This document shows, piece after piece, positions 50,289 through 62,357 of a DNA stretch of 64,000 nucleotides. The translations under genes and the position numbers were made by a program. The stretch comes from Pyrrhoderma lamaoense. Taxonomy: Eukaryota > Basidiomycota > Agaricomycetes > Hymenochaetales > Hymenochaetaceae. Position 1 is the first letter of the stretch. Each line of letters begins with the position of its first letter. The notes under the pieces are model-generated. The model ran no database searches and was not told the DNA's origin. It saw only the letters and a list, made by a program, of their open reading frames with translations. The stretch spans positions 558,001-622,000 of the forward strand of contig NBAZ01000012.1 of NCBI GenBank assembly GCA_002794735.1, written 5' to 3'.

Positions 50289-52887
50289 TTAAACATCGGT
50301 TGATAAAACACGTTCTTTTTCCTTCGAGTCCCGTATATCCTGATGCGGAACCAGAAAAGGATATAAGTAGAGCAATATGATAAAGATGAAGAAAAAAAAA
50401 GAAAGAGTCAGTACAAAAGCCTACAACGGACGATGAAAAAGGATCACAAAGAGAACTTACGCACGTAGCCACTTTAGGTGAGATCCTCCGCATACGTCGT
50501 TCATCGAATTTATAATCGTTGTCAATACTCTGCTGCTCGACCTGTTCCGAGTTAGGGTACAGTATAACACGCTGCATACGTCCTGGCCTGACACGTCCCC
50601 ACCCTACCCGAGCATCAGCGTAGGTGCGCGAATTGCTCTCAATACGCAGGGCATCAAGTAAAGCTTGGGAGGAGATAGGCAAGTATGGTTGCAACATTAT
50701 ACCACAGATACGCAACGTCTCACGCGACCAGATCAATAGCTGACCGATGTCTTGTGGATTCGTATTCTTTGACCAAGGCTGTATGCGTGTAATTTCTTTG
50801 TTGAGTTCTGTCAACACATCTACGATGGACTGTGTCGCCTCGGAAACCTCGAAACGCTTCATATGATAGCATATCTTTCCCCGAAGTTGATCGAGAGAGG
50901 TTCTTAGCTTTGAAGAGACAACAAGTTCTTCATCCACGGATGCATCTGGAAGGTCGGAGTAGTAGAGGATGCGCCCATCTTCGCTTGTGAATGGTTCTTG
51001 AGCAGGGCCATCTGTGTATTCACAAGAATAATCCAGATTACGTCCTTGCAAGAAGTCTCTCACTTTCAAAAACTCCCTGTCCTCTTTAAGATGTTTATAG
51101 TCGGACGTTCCTACATCTGGTAAGGATGAAGAAGCGTTCCCCTTGTTTAGCAGAACATCTCGACGCAAAGGTATATCCTTATACGTAGTCGGGAGTCTTG
51201 CATGGATCTTGTCGGACTGCAGTCGTAGTAGTATATTCCCAATCAAGTTGCGGAGCTCGAGCTTGTATTTCTTGAGCTCTCCGGCATTCCAATCTAAACA
51301 GAATGATTAGCTACGTAAAAGGATACGAGCAGTTCATCACGCACCAACGTCAGACTTGAAGTAGCCGCCCGCCCTAGCGAAGTACCATCGCACAACGTCG
51401 ACGCCATGGTCTCTTAGGATGTCAAAGGGGTTAACGACATTACCCAATGACTTGGACATCTTTGCCTTGTCCACGGTCCAGTGTGCATGCGAGATCAGTG
51501 CTTGTGGTAACGGCAAGTCAGCCGCCATGAGGAAAGCTGGGAAGTATATGGCATGGAACCTGCTAACGCATTAGTTCTCAAGCATTTTGAACGAAAGAAT
51601 AACGATAGTAGAAGTGGATATGTATTTAAAAAAAAGCACCTGAGGATATCCTTGCCGATGATCTGGAGATCGACGGGCCATTCGGGCCTTAACCATTCCC
51701 TAGGATTTGACCAAGGAAACCCAACGCTGGTGAGATAACTCAATAACGCATCGAGCCAGACATAAATCGTCTGACTATCGTCACCCGGGACAGGGATCCC
51801 CCACTTCAGTCGCGATGAAGGTCGTGAGATTGAGAGGTCTGGGATCGACCTGGGATCGTCGTCCTCCAGCATATCCATTATAACCTTATACTGGGAGGGA
51901 GGGTAGATAGCTAGATAAAAAATTATATTAGATGACTGCACTGGCTCGATGTTGGTGACAAGTCCGGGGATGCGCTTACCATTTGGATGGCGAGGAAGTG
52001 GTCTCGCAATTGAGATTTGAACGACGAAAGAGAGAATTTATAATTTTCTTCCTCTGTCCATTCGACAACGCTCCCGGTCTCGATCGAAACCTTTACCTCT
52101 TTACCAGTTTTCTCGTCGACCTTGGTACAGACTTGTGGCTCTGTGTAAAAGGCTTCGTCAGATATTGAGTACCATCCGGAGTGCTTTCCCTTGTAAATAT
52201 GTCCACGTTGCATGAGTATATCCTATAACCATCATAGTTAATACCAGTTGCAAGATTTAAAAAATTTGTAAAATATCAGAACTTACCCAGAACACTTGTA
52301 CACCTTCGTAATGCTGGGGCGAGGTCGTCCGAATAAAATCTGTATTTGATATGCTCGCTTTCATAGCCAAATTCTTTGAAATATAATTTATTTTTTTCAC
52401 CAAATCAGCAGAGGAGTAGAAAAGACATGGAAGTGGAATCCCTTACAGAAAACCTAAGGCTAAGTCTATCACAAAGCTCTCGGGGCTCTAAGCCTCGATC
52501 CTGAGCAGCTTTTTGAATTTTCATTCCATGTTCGTCTGTGCCAGTAGTGAAAACTACTCTTCGTTTTGGAGCGGAGAGACGAGCATGACGAGCAAACGTA
52601 TCCGCTACAGCGAGAGAATACAGATGACCTATGTGGGGATCTGTGAGGATTTATTGTTGTTGTTGTCCTCGGTGGTTAGTCCGAGATTGATACCAAAAAG
52701 AGGGTCGTTGTACTGTACCGGCGTTGGGATAAAAAATGGGAGTGGTTATGTAGTAAGGATCATGTTCTTCCGGCTGTCTCAGCTGCTGCTGCTGCTCACT
52801 GGCCAAAAGGCGAGGAGAGAGACCTTGGCGAAAACTAGAAAAATATCTAGCTGAAGCACGAATGAGTCGCGACGACGCGATAGTCAT
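50289..52887 (-). CDS. MSM1: mitochondrial methionyl-tRNA synthetase
   Basis: Exons (minus): 52719-52887, 52447-52640, 52287-52373, 51980-52222, 51640-51890, 51345-51559, 50461-51293, 50289-50339, giving 680 residues in one frame. Charges mitochondrial tRNA(Met). A presequence-like N-terminus ([20 protein letters not shown]) precedes [12 protein letters not shown]. The class I motif HIGH is in [11 protein letters not shown] (52.6 kb), the KMSKS loop in [19 protein letters not shown] (51.45 kb), and [13 protein letters not shown] and [21 protein letters not shown] lie between. The C-terminal half is the anticodon-binding helical domain. The last exon (17 codons) is supported by phase only. Starts 181 bases from the divergent TMA22 gene. 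Confidence 0.94.
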
Positions 52888-53068
52888 TCAAGCTATGCTC
52901 ATCAGAGGTGGCCCAAGGTGGACGGAGAATGGAACGCGGGTAGCACGCGTCAAAGGGGGATGAAGGGGAAGAAGCAAAAAACACCGGCGTGACCCCTTCA
53001 CCCCCCTTCTCCGCCCCAAAGTCGTAAACAACCTCACCACCCTCCCCACCCACAGCCAGCCGTTCATC
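52888..53068. promoter_or_regulatory. compact bidirectional promoter MSM1/TMA22
   Basis: Only 181 bases separate the two start codons. The strip is C-rich on the plus strand toward TMA22 (52990-53060). Two translation-related genes share it. Confidence 0.55.
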
Positions 53069-54008
53069 ATGTCTACCGTAGAGGAACAGCCGGAAATTAT
53101 AAAACCAGTTCAAGTGCTATACTGCGCAGGTGGATAAGCAATATCTATCTTCTTGTCCTTATATTACATATTTTTTTATAAAAAACAACAACCAAAACTA
53201 AAATAAATACTTCTCATCGGGTGATTAGTGTGCTCTTACCCTCCCGAGTACTGTGAATTCGGCCAACATCTAACAAAATGCAAAGAATGGCTGCAAAAGG
53301 AGCATCCGGATTTATTCAACAAGTATTATAGCGAAGGTACAGGTTATCTGACTATTTATATATTTCCACTTTAATCTGATCTCGAACTAATCAATAATTT
53401 GAATAATTCCAGAGGCTCTACAAGCAAAAATCGGTACACTATCGTTAGAGGCCCAACAAAAACTGGAGCAAGACGTAGAGAAAGCTGAGAAGAAGGCGGA
53501 GAAGAAGGAGAGTGAGGCCAAGAAGAAGCAGCAAGTTGAGTATTGAATATCTGGTGGTTGGGATGCATATTCCTACTGCATATCCACTCACCACACCACT
53601 CTCTAGGAATCTCAAGTGGTCATCAAACGGATCGAACGCAATAAAAGGAAATACGTTACCTCAATATTCGGTCTGGAAGTCTTCGGTACGTGCATGTGTC
53701 GTCTACCTTCCTATCCCTTTGCTAAAAATCGAATCCTCGAATTTAAATTGGATCAATCCACTCATCGGCCGGTAACACGTCCAGACATCGACCTCAAGAA
53801 AGCCGCGAAATTCTTCGGTAAACGTTTCGCGACTGGCTCGTCGGTGACCAAAAATCCTCAAGGGAAAGACGAAATCGTCATTCAAGGCGACGTCTCCGAC
53901 GATATCATGGACCTCATCAGCGATAAAGTCGACTTTCTGTCTGTCATACCAGAGGACAACGTAGAGCTCGTAGAGGAGAAGAAGAAGAAGAGTGATGGAG
54001 CAAATTAA
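53069..54008 (+). CDS. TMA22: TMA22/DENR, ribosome-recycling SUI1-domain protein
   Basis: Exons: 53069-53129, 53229-53336, 53413-53534, 53607-53685, 53785-54008, giving 197 residues. With its partner Tma20/MCT-1 it removes deacylated tRNA and 40S subunits after termination. The N-terminal cysteine block CSYPPEYCEF plus KCKEWL matches the zinc-binding region of the family. A Lys/Glu coiled linker follows. The C-terminal SUI1 fold has VVIKRIERNKRKYVTSIFGLE, KKAAKFFGKRFATGSSVT and EIVIQGDVSDDIMDLI. No frame breaks. Confidence 0.95.
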
Positions 54009-54433
54009 TTGAAGAATATTATTGTTGTAATTTACTGCGTACATGTAACTTTTATTAACCCCCCTAAAAATACAATTCACTTTCAAAGTACACAATTACA
54101 ATTACATTACAATTATGCCCACAACAGCACCACCCGCGTCTCTCTTCGAGAGGGGGGCCACAGGAGATCGGAACCACCCAAATTCAAGAAATTTCAACCA
54201 CAAAATTAAAAAAATAATATTCTGCGAATGCAACACTACTACCTCTAATATACGACTTGAATAACATACTTACAGTCTATCTGTTCTACCAAATCCTGTG
54301 GTAGATTATATCCATAAAAATCATTATAACGATAGTCTTGAGATCATCCAATGTCGTCAATTTCGTCTCATTCATGTCGAATGAAACCTTCGTAATAATC
54401 AGTCATTACGGTCTAGTAATTTGTCAGTTGGTT
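54009..54433. other. 3' flank of TMA22
   Basis: AT-rich, no gene seen. Convergent with the unresolved minus-strand stretch that follows. Confidence 0.45.
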
Positions 54434-55275
54434 TCAGCAATACCTTGATGTATTGACTCTTTCCTTAGGTTGGAGTAGAATACCGTCAATTGTGAAATTG
54501 GGACCAAGTTCAGACGTCTTCGTCGCTCGCGTATATTTCTGTGGAACAGGTACATCAGATACGCAACTCGACAAGACGCATACCACACGCACCATTGAGA
54601 ACTCATCGTACAGATCTCGTAAATTCAATATGACCTCTTCGACCAGTTTACGCACCATTAATGAGGATTCTCCAGGCTTGTAAACATAGCAGCGGTGGAA
54701 TTCTTCGAATCATAGTCCTATGAGATGAAGGTCATTATTGCCAATATCTACAAGGACCATCGACAAAATAGAAGCTTACGCTGTAGAGTATCTTGCAAGT
54801 GGAGTTCAGTTGGACCAGGTCACCACCGTTAGCAGCTTCTTTACGGCCGACCCGTCGTAAGGAAGGTCAACATTGACCTTTATCGGTGAGTTGAACTCTA
54901 TCAAATTGTTAGATGGGTCGGTCATGAGAATAGGGTGTGTTTTGTCGAAATAGTTTATGTTAAGGTAGGAGGCATAGGTATCGAAAAGTGGGTTTTATAC
55001 TGCCGCATTGTGGGTTGAACTTGGGAGGTATGTTGCTAACAGGCGTAATTGAAGAGAAAGGGAAGCTCATAAGGGTATCTTGGGGTAAACAAAACAAAAG
55101 ACCACAACACGAAAATGTACATGCAAAGCCAGATCATAAGAGGTCGAACATACCAAGGATTTGCTTACATACCCGAAGGTAGTACAATAAGGAAGCTCTA
55201 AATTTCCGAGTCCGCGGCGAGTCTGCAAGAAGGAACCACCACCGAAAGCATTGAGTAATAGCTTCTAGAATTGAG
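54434..55275 (-). other. unresolved coding-like stretch, minus strand
   Basis: Three pieces read like exons but I cannot join them into a model or name them. Piece 1, about 55198-55275: acceptor then AFGGGSFLQTRRGLGNLELP to a GTATGT donor. Piece 2, about 54820-55000: YASYLNINYFDKTHPILMTD, later VNVDLPYDGSAVKKLL. Piece 3, about 54434-54700: KPGESSLMVRKLVEEVILNL, DVPVPQKYTR, NFTIDGILLQPKER. The composition is ordinary protein-like and the spacing fits short introns, but piece 2 is bounded by stops without a clean acceptor, and the end after piece 3 is unclear. Could be a real gene with sequence errors (as elsewhere here) or a decaying one. Confidence 0.35.
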
Positions 55276-56961
55276 GAAGGCAAAAAATTAAATCGCCTAA
55301 AGCTTATCTACTTGAAAAGTTGTGAACCGCAGCCACCTCCAGGGTTCTACAGTTGACAAAAATAGGAATTGGACGGCTAAAGGCTATCAATGACGGTAAC
55401 AAGGAGCATATTAGGAAGTTTGGAGAAAGAGATAATTGAAGAAGAAGTGTAACAAACGGAAGAAGTTTGAGTCGCTCGCGCTACCACATCAATCTAGGTA
55501 AACAAGTAACAAAACACACCACGTTTCAGCTTCTTTCGTGGGTCCAACAAACGAAAAGCAATGACGGAGCCCTAGCTCCGATCTCCCGGGTCCTTTATCT
55601 GCATTCCATCTCTGAGACCTGAGAAAGTCTTGACTCGCCTATTTGACCATCAATAGAGAAGGTCGGGCGGACAAGAGGGACAAGGGGAGAGGGAAGGTGC
55701 AACGCGAACGAGCGACATGATAGTTAAAAGTACGTTCTTTCAGCTCCTCGCTGGCAATCAGTCACGTAAGACTCGTCAGCTAGTAACGCTCTCGACAGGC
55801 ACAAGACTAGTACATCTATAATCAATAACACCCAGAAGTATGGCCACACGTGCTGAAGTCGTTGTTATTTTGAGGTGAGTTGTCTACTGTGGACTATTAT
55901 ATAAACATCGTTTCATATATTTTAAGGTTTCATAGGCATCAGAGACCAGCAGAAAACAGTTATGCTGGGGTTTGTATTCATTGTTTTTGCACTGTGGGCG
56001 TAATTTTTTATTCAAAAAAGGGCGCGCACACATCTTCACAATTTCCACCTCACACGACGAAAAACCAGTTTTAGCACATTTAGAAGTTCTGAAGTACTAA
56101 AAATCAAGGACGAGAGAGCAAAATTGCAGCTATTAGTCGTGTAGGAGGTATAGGACAGCTCACAGGCAGTCATGTCTCTCGCAGAGGGCCACTGTTCTAA
56201 GCCATTTTTGAAGCGGTTGCAGTTGATAATATTAAAAAAAAATTGCGCTTATGTAAGGTTTTTTTAGGGGTAAATCTTATACTTACCATATATAGTATAC
56301 ATTGTTCACATCGATAAGAAGAGGTTTACTGTATATTGTATGTTATAAAGTATAGGTACCTTCCACCATAACTATTAAATAAACTCATATGTACCATACT
56401 CCGAGTGTAGAACGAGAGCTTCAAGCTAAAATATATGAAGAATCCCTTTTGTACAGATTGTATGTGTACACGTAGTGTAATAAAGTACTTATAGCTTTAT
56501 GAATGAGAGAGCAGATTAAAATTCGCATACAAACTTCCAGTATATGTTTTGAAAGATAATATTATCGTACACTCGTGAGTCATGTGTGTGTTTTACATAC
56601 CTTTCAACGAGGTGAAGGACGTGGAAGTCCATGAGTCAAAATGCCTAGTATGGCAATGACTTTTTATACATATTAGTATTACATAACATTCCATTTCATT
56701 GGTTTTTTACAATACCTAAAGTTATTACAGAATCTATCGCTACATCAAAAAAGTTAAATCAAACAAGTTATCATTACAAGATGATTGAAAATAGTTAAGA
56801 AAAGAAAAAAGGGTATAAGAGTGATGAGATTTTTTTATGAAAAGGCAAATGCGAATATAAAGAAACAATGATGATATGAAGAAGGGAAAGGCCCAAGAAG
56901 AGAGAAAAGAAAAGAAAATTGTACATGTAAGCAGCGCATTGTCGTGATCAGACCAATTAGC
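55276..56961. other. intergenic region with a possible orphan first exon
   Basis: Mostly AT-rich after 56100. At 55841 plus an ATG opens MATRAEVVVIL followed by a GTGAGT donor at 55874, resembling a first exon, but no continuing exon was found downstream. No other gene seen. Confidence 0.35.
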
Positions 56962-58083
56962 TTATGACGGCATTTTGGTGACACGAACGGAATACCGTCC
57001 TGAAGATAACTCCTCCAAGCCGAGGAAAAGAAATTGACCAAGTAGGCAGTCAATGCGTTTCACACCATCCAGATATACTTTATTATTCCGGTAACGTTGA
57101 CTATCTCTTTGACGAGGGGAAACATGCGAGGAAGGACTCCCAGAGCCGCCCACCTCTTGACTTCGCCGTTCTTCTTCCGAAACTCGAACATAGAAGGATC
57201 TGGTAACTTCAACCCTTAAGTTAGGTATGGTCAACTCCTCTAAAGCGTCATATTCCTCTTGAGTAATTCTTTTTGAGAAGAACTTGTGTAATGCGCGAAG
57301 AACTTGTAAAACAGAAACGAAGTTTGGTGTGTTGAGCGATCTCTGTGGACTGTACGAAGTAGTTGATGTTGAACCGGATCGAGATCTTCCGGTGCTTTGG
57401 ATACTCGATTGAGGAGAAGACAATTCATCTGCCCGGATGACTATCGGCTCCCATAAGCCATGTCCGATGCAACTTATGCGCATCTCCTTCGTTGGGGGTG
57501 ACGTAGCAGGGGACAGGAGGTAATCACTTGTAGCGGGTATTGGATTAGGCCCATGCCCTAACACGATCATCCGCACAGTAGATGTAGATGGTGCATCCCT
57601 CAAGTCCCAGTAGATCGATAAAGGTTGCGGGAGCTCGGAGTAATTGAGTAAAAGATGCAACTTAGTTTCCTCGTCTGGAGGATTGGAAGCTGATGGAGAT
57701 AGTCTTGGAGCGTTGCTCTTATTGGATGGTGAAAGACTAGGCAACATACGAGCCAAGTTTCTCATGCGGAGGGGAGAGCCTCCCGGGATTGATTCTTCAG
57801 GGCGCCAAACTCGTGATTCGGGACTGGAAGTAGCTCCAGTCGTATAGGACGCCCGTACTGCGTGTGATGAAGCTCTGGGACGATTCCGAGGGGATGATGA
57901 ACTCGCAGTCCCGAAATCGAACAGAGCTGGTGGAGGTGGAGTTAATACCAGAGGCGAGTCAACCAAAGAATCGTCATCTGCAATGGTCTGTGGGGTCAGA
58001 GGGATAGGAGAAGAGAATGTCTCCTCGAGATCCCGGTTGTTCCTTGCGTCGTCGTCCGCCCAGTGTACCTGTTTGTTAGGCAT
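56962..58083 (-). CDS. DUF6699-type basidiomycete protein, 373 residues
   Basis: Single intronless frame. The N-terminal 130 residues are Ser/Pro-rich and disordered (MPNKQVHWADDD start). The C-terminal half resembles the DUF6699 domain common in Agaricomycetes: a short core with YWDLRDAPSTSTVRM, an 'ISCIGHGLWEPIVIRA' strand, VSVLQVLRALHKFFSKRITQ, EYDALEEL, a VTRSFYVRV strand, and GVKRIDCLLGQFLFLGLEEL near the end. A Ser-rich insert sits in the middle of the domain. Function of the family is unknown. The assignment rests on pattern memory, not on a search. Confidence 0.8.
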   Translation of the reverse strand: MPNKQVHWADDDARNNRDLEETFSSPIPLTPQTIADDDSLVDSPLVLTPPPPALFDFGTASSSSPRNRPRASSHAVRASYTTGATSSPESRVWRPEESIPGGSPLRMRNLARMLPSLSPSNKSNAPRLSPSASNPPDEETKLHLLLNYSELPQPLSIYWDLRDAPSTSTVRMIVLGHGPNPIPATSDYLLSPATSPPTKEMRISCIGHGLWEPIVIRADELSSPQSSIQSTGRSRSGSTSTTSYSPQRSLNTPNFVSVLQVLRALHKFFSKRITQEEYDALEELTIPNLRVEVTRSFYVRVSEEERRSQEVGGSGSPSSHVSPRQRDSQRYRNNKVYLDGVKRIDCLLGQFLFLGLEELSSGRYSVRVTKMPS

Positions 58084-59663
58084 GTTGAAGATGATAGTTA
58101 GATGATAAAGAGAATTAGAAGTTAAGCCAATGCTCTAGTCCTTATATACATATTTAGCAACGGACTACGGCTCACGGGAAAAAATTATCAAAGGTACAAA
58201 CCTTACTGGAGGCGGGGAAAGTCACGTATCGCTTTGGCCGATAATCTAAGCTATACTTACATGGAATCATTTGGAACGACCTTATAGCTGCGTACAAATG
58301 ACTAGGATGCGATGATGATTCAATCCGTGATCCATTGCCGATTTCGGTAAGATAATGATGGATTCCCTGATTGCCTAAGTAGGCAGTCCGGGTAGCGGGC
58401 GGCCACAGCCTCGTGAGCTTAACGTGGAGCTGAATGAAGGGACAAAGCACTGGCTAGAAACAGAGTATCCTTGATAACGCATTCAATGACAATTAGTAGA
58501 CGACATCGTTAATCTGAATTTTTTTATTGCTTTGCGATGTTTTTGCGAACGGTGAGTCGAGATAGCTTCGCAGCTCGGAACAAATCTCTCACCGTAGAAC
58601 ACTTACATGGAAACTATATTTATAAATCCAGAGTAGGCTAATTTCCAACCCTTGGGAGAAGTTGATTAGATGAGCTACGAGTCAAGCCGGGTAATACAAA
58701 GCTCAAGCGGAAAACACATAGACGCTGAGAAATCTGGCATGTTATTTACCGAGTCAACTTGTTTTAGAATTATATGAGGATGCTTCCGTTGATATCAAAG
58801 TTCCGAAATGGGACTGCGCAGACACACACATTGGTTTAATAAATGCATGTCTTCATATGTGATGCGAGTAAAGAAAAGATTGCTACATGCATAATATGCC
58901 TAGAAAATTGGAAAAGCGATGACGTATATCTCCTTACAACACCTGCGTCCTCCATAATAGTACACAAAGCAAAGGCCCCTATCTAGATGTTAAGCTTCGT
59001 GCGTCTCCAGTGGCGGCGCTTGGCGTTGTACTGCAAAGTGCAAGGACAGTAAGTAAAACCAGTTCTCTTTCAGACAGTGTGATATTTATAGTAAACAAAC
59101 CTGGATTTTAGTGTCAGTTTTCAAACGGAACCATTGGGGGATGGGTCTATTGATAGATAGAATTGCAGTCGTTAACAACATGTCCTTTCAAGGCCCATTG
59201 TCAGGAAAACTAAACGTACCTGTTTTGGCGGGAAGCCTTAGCAAGGATACGCTTCGTGCGGAAAGATTTTTGGGAAGGCTAAGCTCTCATTCAGTAGGGG
59301 TGTATGTGGCCAAGAGATCTGCTACTCACCATTGCGAAGCGTTACCTGAATCTGAGTCGGACGGCGTGAACGTTGAGTAAGGGACTTGTGTCGTTGATGA
59401 GAAGTTTTCTTATACAGTAGTTACAAAGAAAGAAGTTATTTCTCAGAGTCATAAGTGGCACGTGACTTAAGCATCATTCCCTTTTTGGCGCGTCAATATT
59501 TACATAATATTTATGTACAATTTTTCCACAGGAGTATTACTAATCTGTTTGTCCCGGACACGTCGCGGTAACGTGTACAAATAGAGACCTGGACTATATT
59601 GAAGTGCAATTAATCAAGAACCCCCACATATCTGGGCCCATGTTGTCTTACATCTCTAATAAA
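58084..59663. other. intergenic region upstream of the FKBP gene
   Basis: About 1.6 kb. A frame of 89 codons at 59111-59380 plus has no motif; the frame at 58172-58450 minus likewise. Likely the two divergent promoters. Confidence 0.45.
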
Positions 59664-60356
59664 ATGAAGCTCATAACACTCTTTACTCTTCTCTCGCTTC
59701 CATTTCTACTCGTCTTGGGCCGCGAAGCTCCGACCGATCTAGAGATCGAGACTACCTTCAAACCCGACGATTGTTCAGAGATAGCCAACAGTGGCGATAC
59801 GATCAAAGTTCATTATGTGCGCTTATGAGAAGCTCTCTCCTTTTAATCTCTTATTGTTGATTTAAACGCCTCGCTTAAAGACGGGAACTCGATTTTCCGA
59901 TGGTGGAGAATTCGACTCGAGGTAAGAAAAACGTGGATTGTGGCTTAGGACAATAGATTGTCTAAATTGTTATAACACAAGCGTTGGTCGAGGAACTCCC
60001 TTTCAACTGAAGCGTCAGTAACCCTTCACCCCAAAAATCTCTCCCGTTGCTATATGCTAACTGTCCAACAACAACAAATTTGGGTTTCCATCTTTAGTTG
60101 GAGCCGGGCAAGTGATCAAAGGATGGGACGAAGGTCTTCAGGGCATGTGTTTGAATGAGAAACGAACGCTCACAATCCCACCACACAAAGCTTATGGTAC
60201 GGTGTCTTTTCATGTGCATAGACTTTATCGCCATGCTTACCACCCACTGCGACAGGTGCCCGAGGATTTGGAAGTATCATCCCTCCCAACTCTGTACTTG
60301 TATTTGATGTTGAACTCCTTGAGATTGTCAAGAAGGCACCCAAGGAGGAATTGTAA
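59664..60356 (+). CDS. secretory FKBP-type peptidyl-prolyl isomerase (FKBP2-like)
   Basis: Exons: 59664-59816, 59881-59921, 59982-60013, 60098-60196, 60256-60356, giving 141 residues. Proline cis-trans isomerase of the ER lumen, FK506-binding fold. A clear signal peptide ([19 protein letters not shown]) precedes [59 protein letters not shown] and [20 protein letters not shown]. The end is [12 protein letters not shown] is a KDEL/HDEL-like tetrapeptide that would suit ER retention. An upstream in-frame Met at 59604 exists, but the ATG at 59664 gives the signal peptide and is preferred. No frame breaks. Confidence 0.94.
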
Positions 60357-61283
60357 ACTAATTACGAGTACGTAAATAATACATATGTAATCTCACCCCT
60401 CGCTCCCTTCTCGTGTGAGTCGTGTAGCGACCTGTTCAGCTTAACTCCTTCTTGCCTCCCGCGCTCGCTGTTGGGAGCACCTACTCCTTCCCAGACTCCC
60501 AGACTGGCCGTTCGCATTTTTTCAAGTAAATTCAACACCTGCTTTTGCAACGTCGCTGCTCGGGCCTTTAGTAAATGCTATCGCAGTTTTATTTTCTCGG
60601 TATCATTAGGGTTTCCCTTTGCGGTTTACACGTACGACCCTTTACAAGTGATCATTAAGGATGGGACCACAGCAGATTAAGCGGCCTTTCATCTGCTCTT
60701 ACTGAACTGGACTATCTCATCCACGACGACGGCGACGACGATGACTATCCCTTCTATACATGCACGGCCCCGATGCCAATCTGTCATCATCATCATCACT
60801 GTTCATGCCGCTATGGAGACAGAAGTCGTCTTAGAGCCCCTTCGTGGTCTTGCAGATTAACTTTTTCCACCCCACTCGTTTACTAAACGAGAATCGCTGG
60901 CTCAGTTGAAGCAGGTTAGGAATCCCCAAGTCCATGTTATACTGCTCCCACTCCCACTCCCCAGAGTTGTGGTATCTCCCTGTGTATGAAATCGATGCCT
61001 TGGGGTAGGTTACAAGGAGCTTCTAACATCTACCGACTACATCGCGCAAGATACTCTCTACGTCGCACTCGACAGGACCTGGGTGTTTCGCGCCGCCTTC
61101 TCTCTTTCTCGACGTTTTAGTGCTGCGTACTATGAGCATCGAGGGAGAATGTGTCTATGGGTCTCTAAGAGACTACATGGTTCGTCACTCATAAGATTAT
61201 TACAATGTTATTTCCTTTTACTGTTGAAATACATTGAACACCTTGAGAAATATATTTCTTCCTCAACAATATTTTTTCGTGGT

Positions 61284-61307
61284 GCACACACACACACACG
61301 CACACAC
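61284..61307. repeat. CA dinucleotide repeat
   Basis: About twelve CA units with one CG interruption, directly followed by a CT-rich stretch. Confidence 0.85.
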
Positions 61308-61781
61308 TCTCTCTCCTCTCTATCCTTCCACCAAAAAATACGAGGAAGACGTATTGAAATATTTGGAGGACCTGAAGACCGTTGCCCATCGACAACTGGG
61401 ACTTTCTTAGTAGAGGCACGAAGCACGGAATCTTTTTTTTTTTCAAATAAGAAGGGTGTAACGGAGGTGGTGGATGATGGACAGAACCCTTCCCGCGTCT
61501 CTGATGCCACCTTCACACCCAATCTCCGACGAAGCAAGATATAGATTCAACAGACTGCTACGTCACGCTTCAACGGGATTACGGACTCTATTTTTTGTTT
61601 TTCGTCCTGGCTCAGGGAAATCTTAGATCTGCGTTCTAGTTCTAGGAGATAGGCTTTGTTAGAGATGAAGAGGAGAAATAATTCCGTAGGATCCATATAT
61701 ACGTGTACCTACCCCCTATCGATCGCTTCTCTGTCCAACGTTGTCGTCATTCGGCATCATTGTTTGGAATTGGTAGGGTTT

Positions 61782-61803
61782 ATGATGATGATGATGATGA
61801 TGA
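61782..61803. repeat. ATG trinucleotide repeat
   Basis: Seven consecutive ATG units in noncoding DNA. Confidence 0.85.
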
Positions 61804-62320
61804 GTGATTAGATTAGTTGAAGTTGATGTGTACTTCGTGTCTCTCTTCGTACCATTTTTTCTCACTTTAATTAAAATAGAGTAAGAAGATAAAAGTTTGT
61901 GATGATAGATTAAGATTCGCAATATTAATAGCCATCCCTTCGTGGAGAGGATATTGGGGGTAAATACTTTGTTTTCCTGAACCACATAACCTATCAACCC
62001 TAACTAACTCGACCTAACCTATTTTCCCTAGTCCGTACTAAGACAGTAATTAAAATAAAAAGAAAGAGACCTAAAAGGGCTACGCACACAGCACACGGTG
62101 TGAAGACAGGACGGGAGAGGAGGAAGGGGTGAACTTCACTCTCCCACTTTAGCTTTGACAACATTAGAAAGGAGTAACCGTAGAACAAAAACAAAGACAA
62201 GGAAATAATTAAATAAAATAGGAAATGAAAGGGAATGAGGAGAAGGAGGAGAAGGAGCATACAAGGAGGGTGAGGTGGTGGTGGTATATCGTAAGATCCT
62301 TCTCACCCCCCTTTTTCCTT

Positions 62321-62357
62321 CCTTATCCTTATCCGTATCCGTATCCTTATCCTTATA
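62321..62357. repeat. TATCCT/TATCCG hexanucleotide repeat
   Basis: Six to seven imperfect units alternating TATCCT and TATCCG. Confidence 0.8.

Noticed and set aside
59111..59380. 89-codon plus-strand frame upstream of the FKBP gene
   Set aside because: No motif, no neighbouring exon and no recognisable family; not enough to call a gene.
61083..61544. 153-codon plus-strand frame
   Set aside because: Starts at GTG, spans the CA repeat and a poly-T run, no motif, and an equal frame exists on the other strand.
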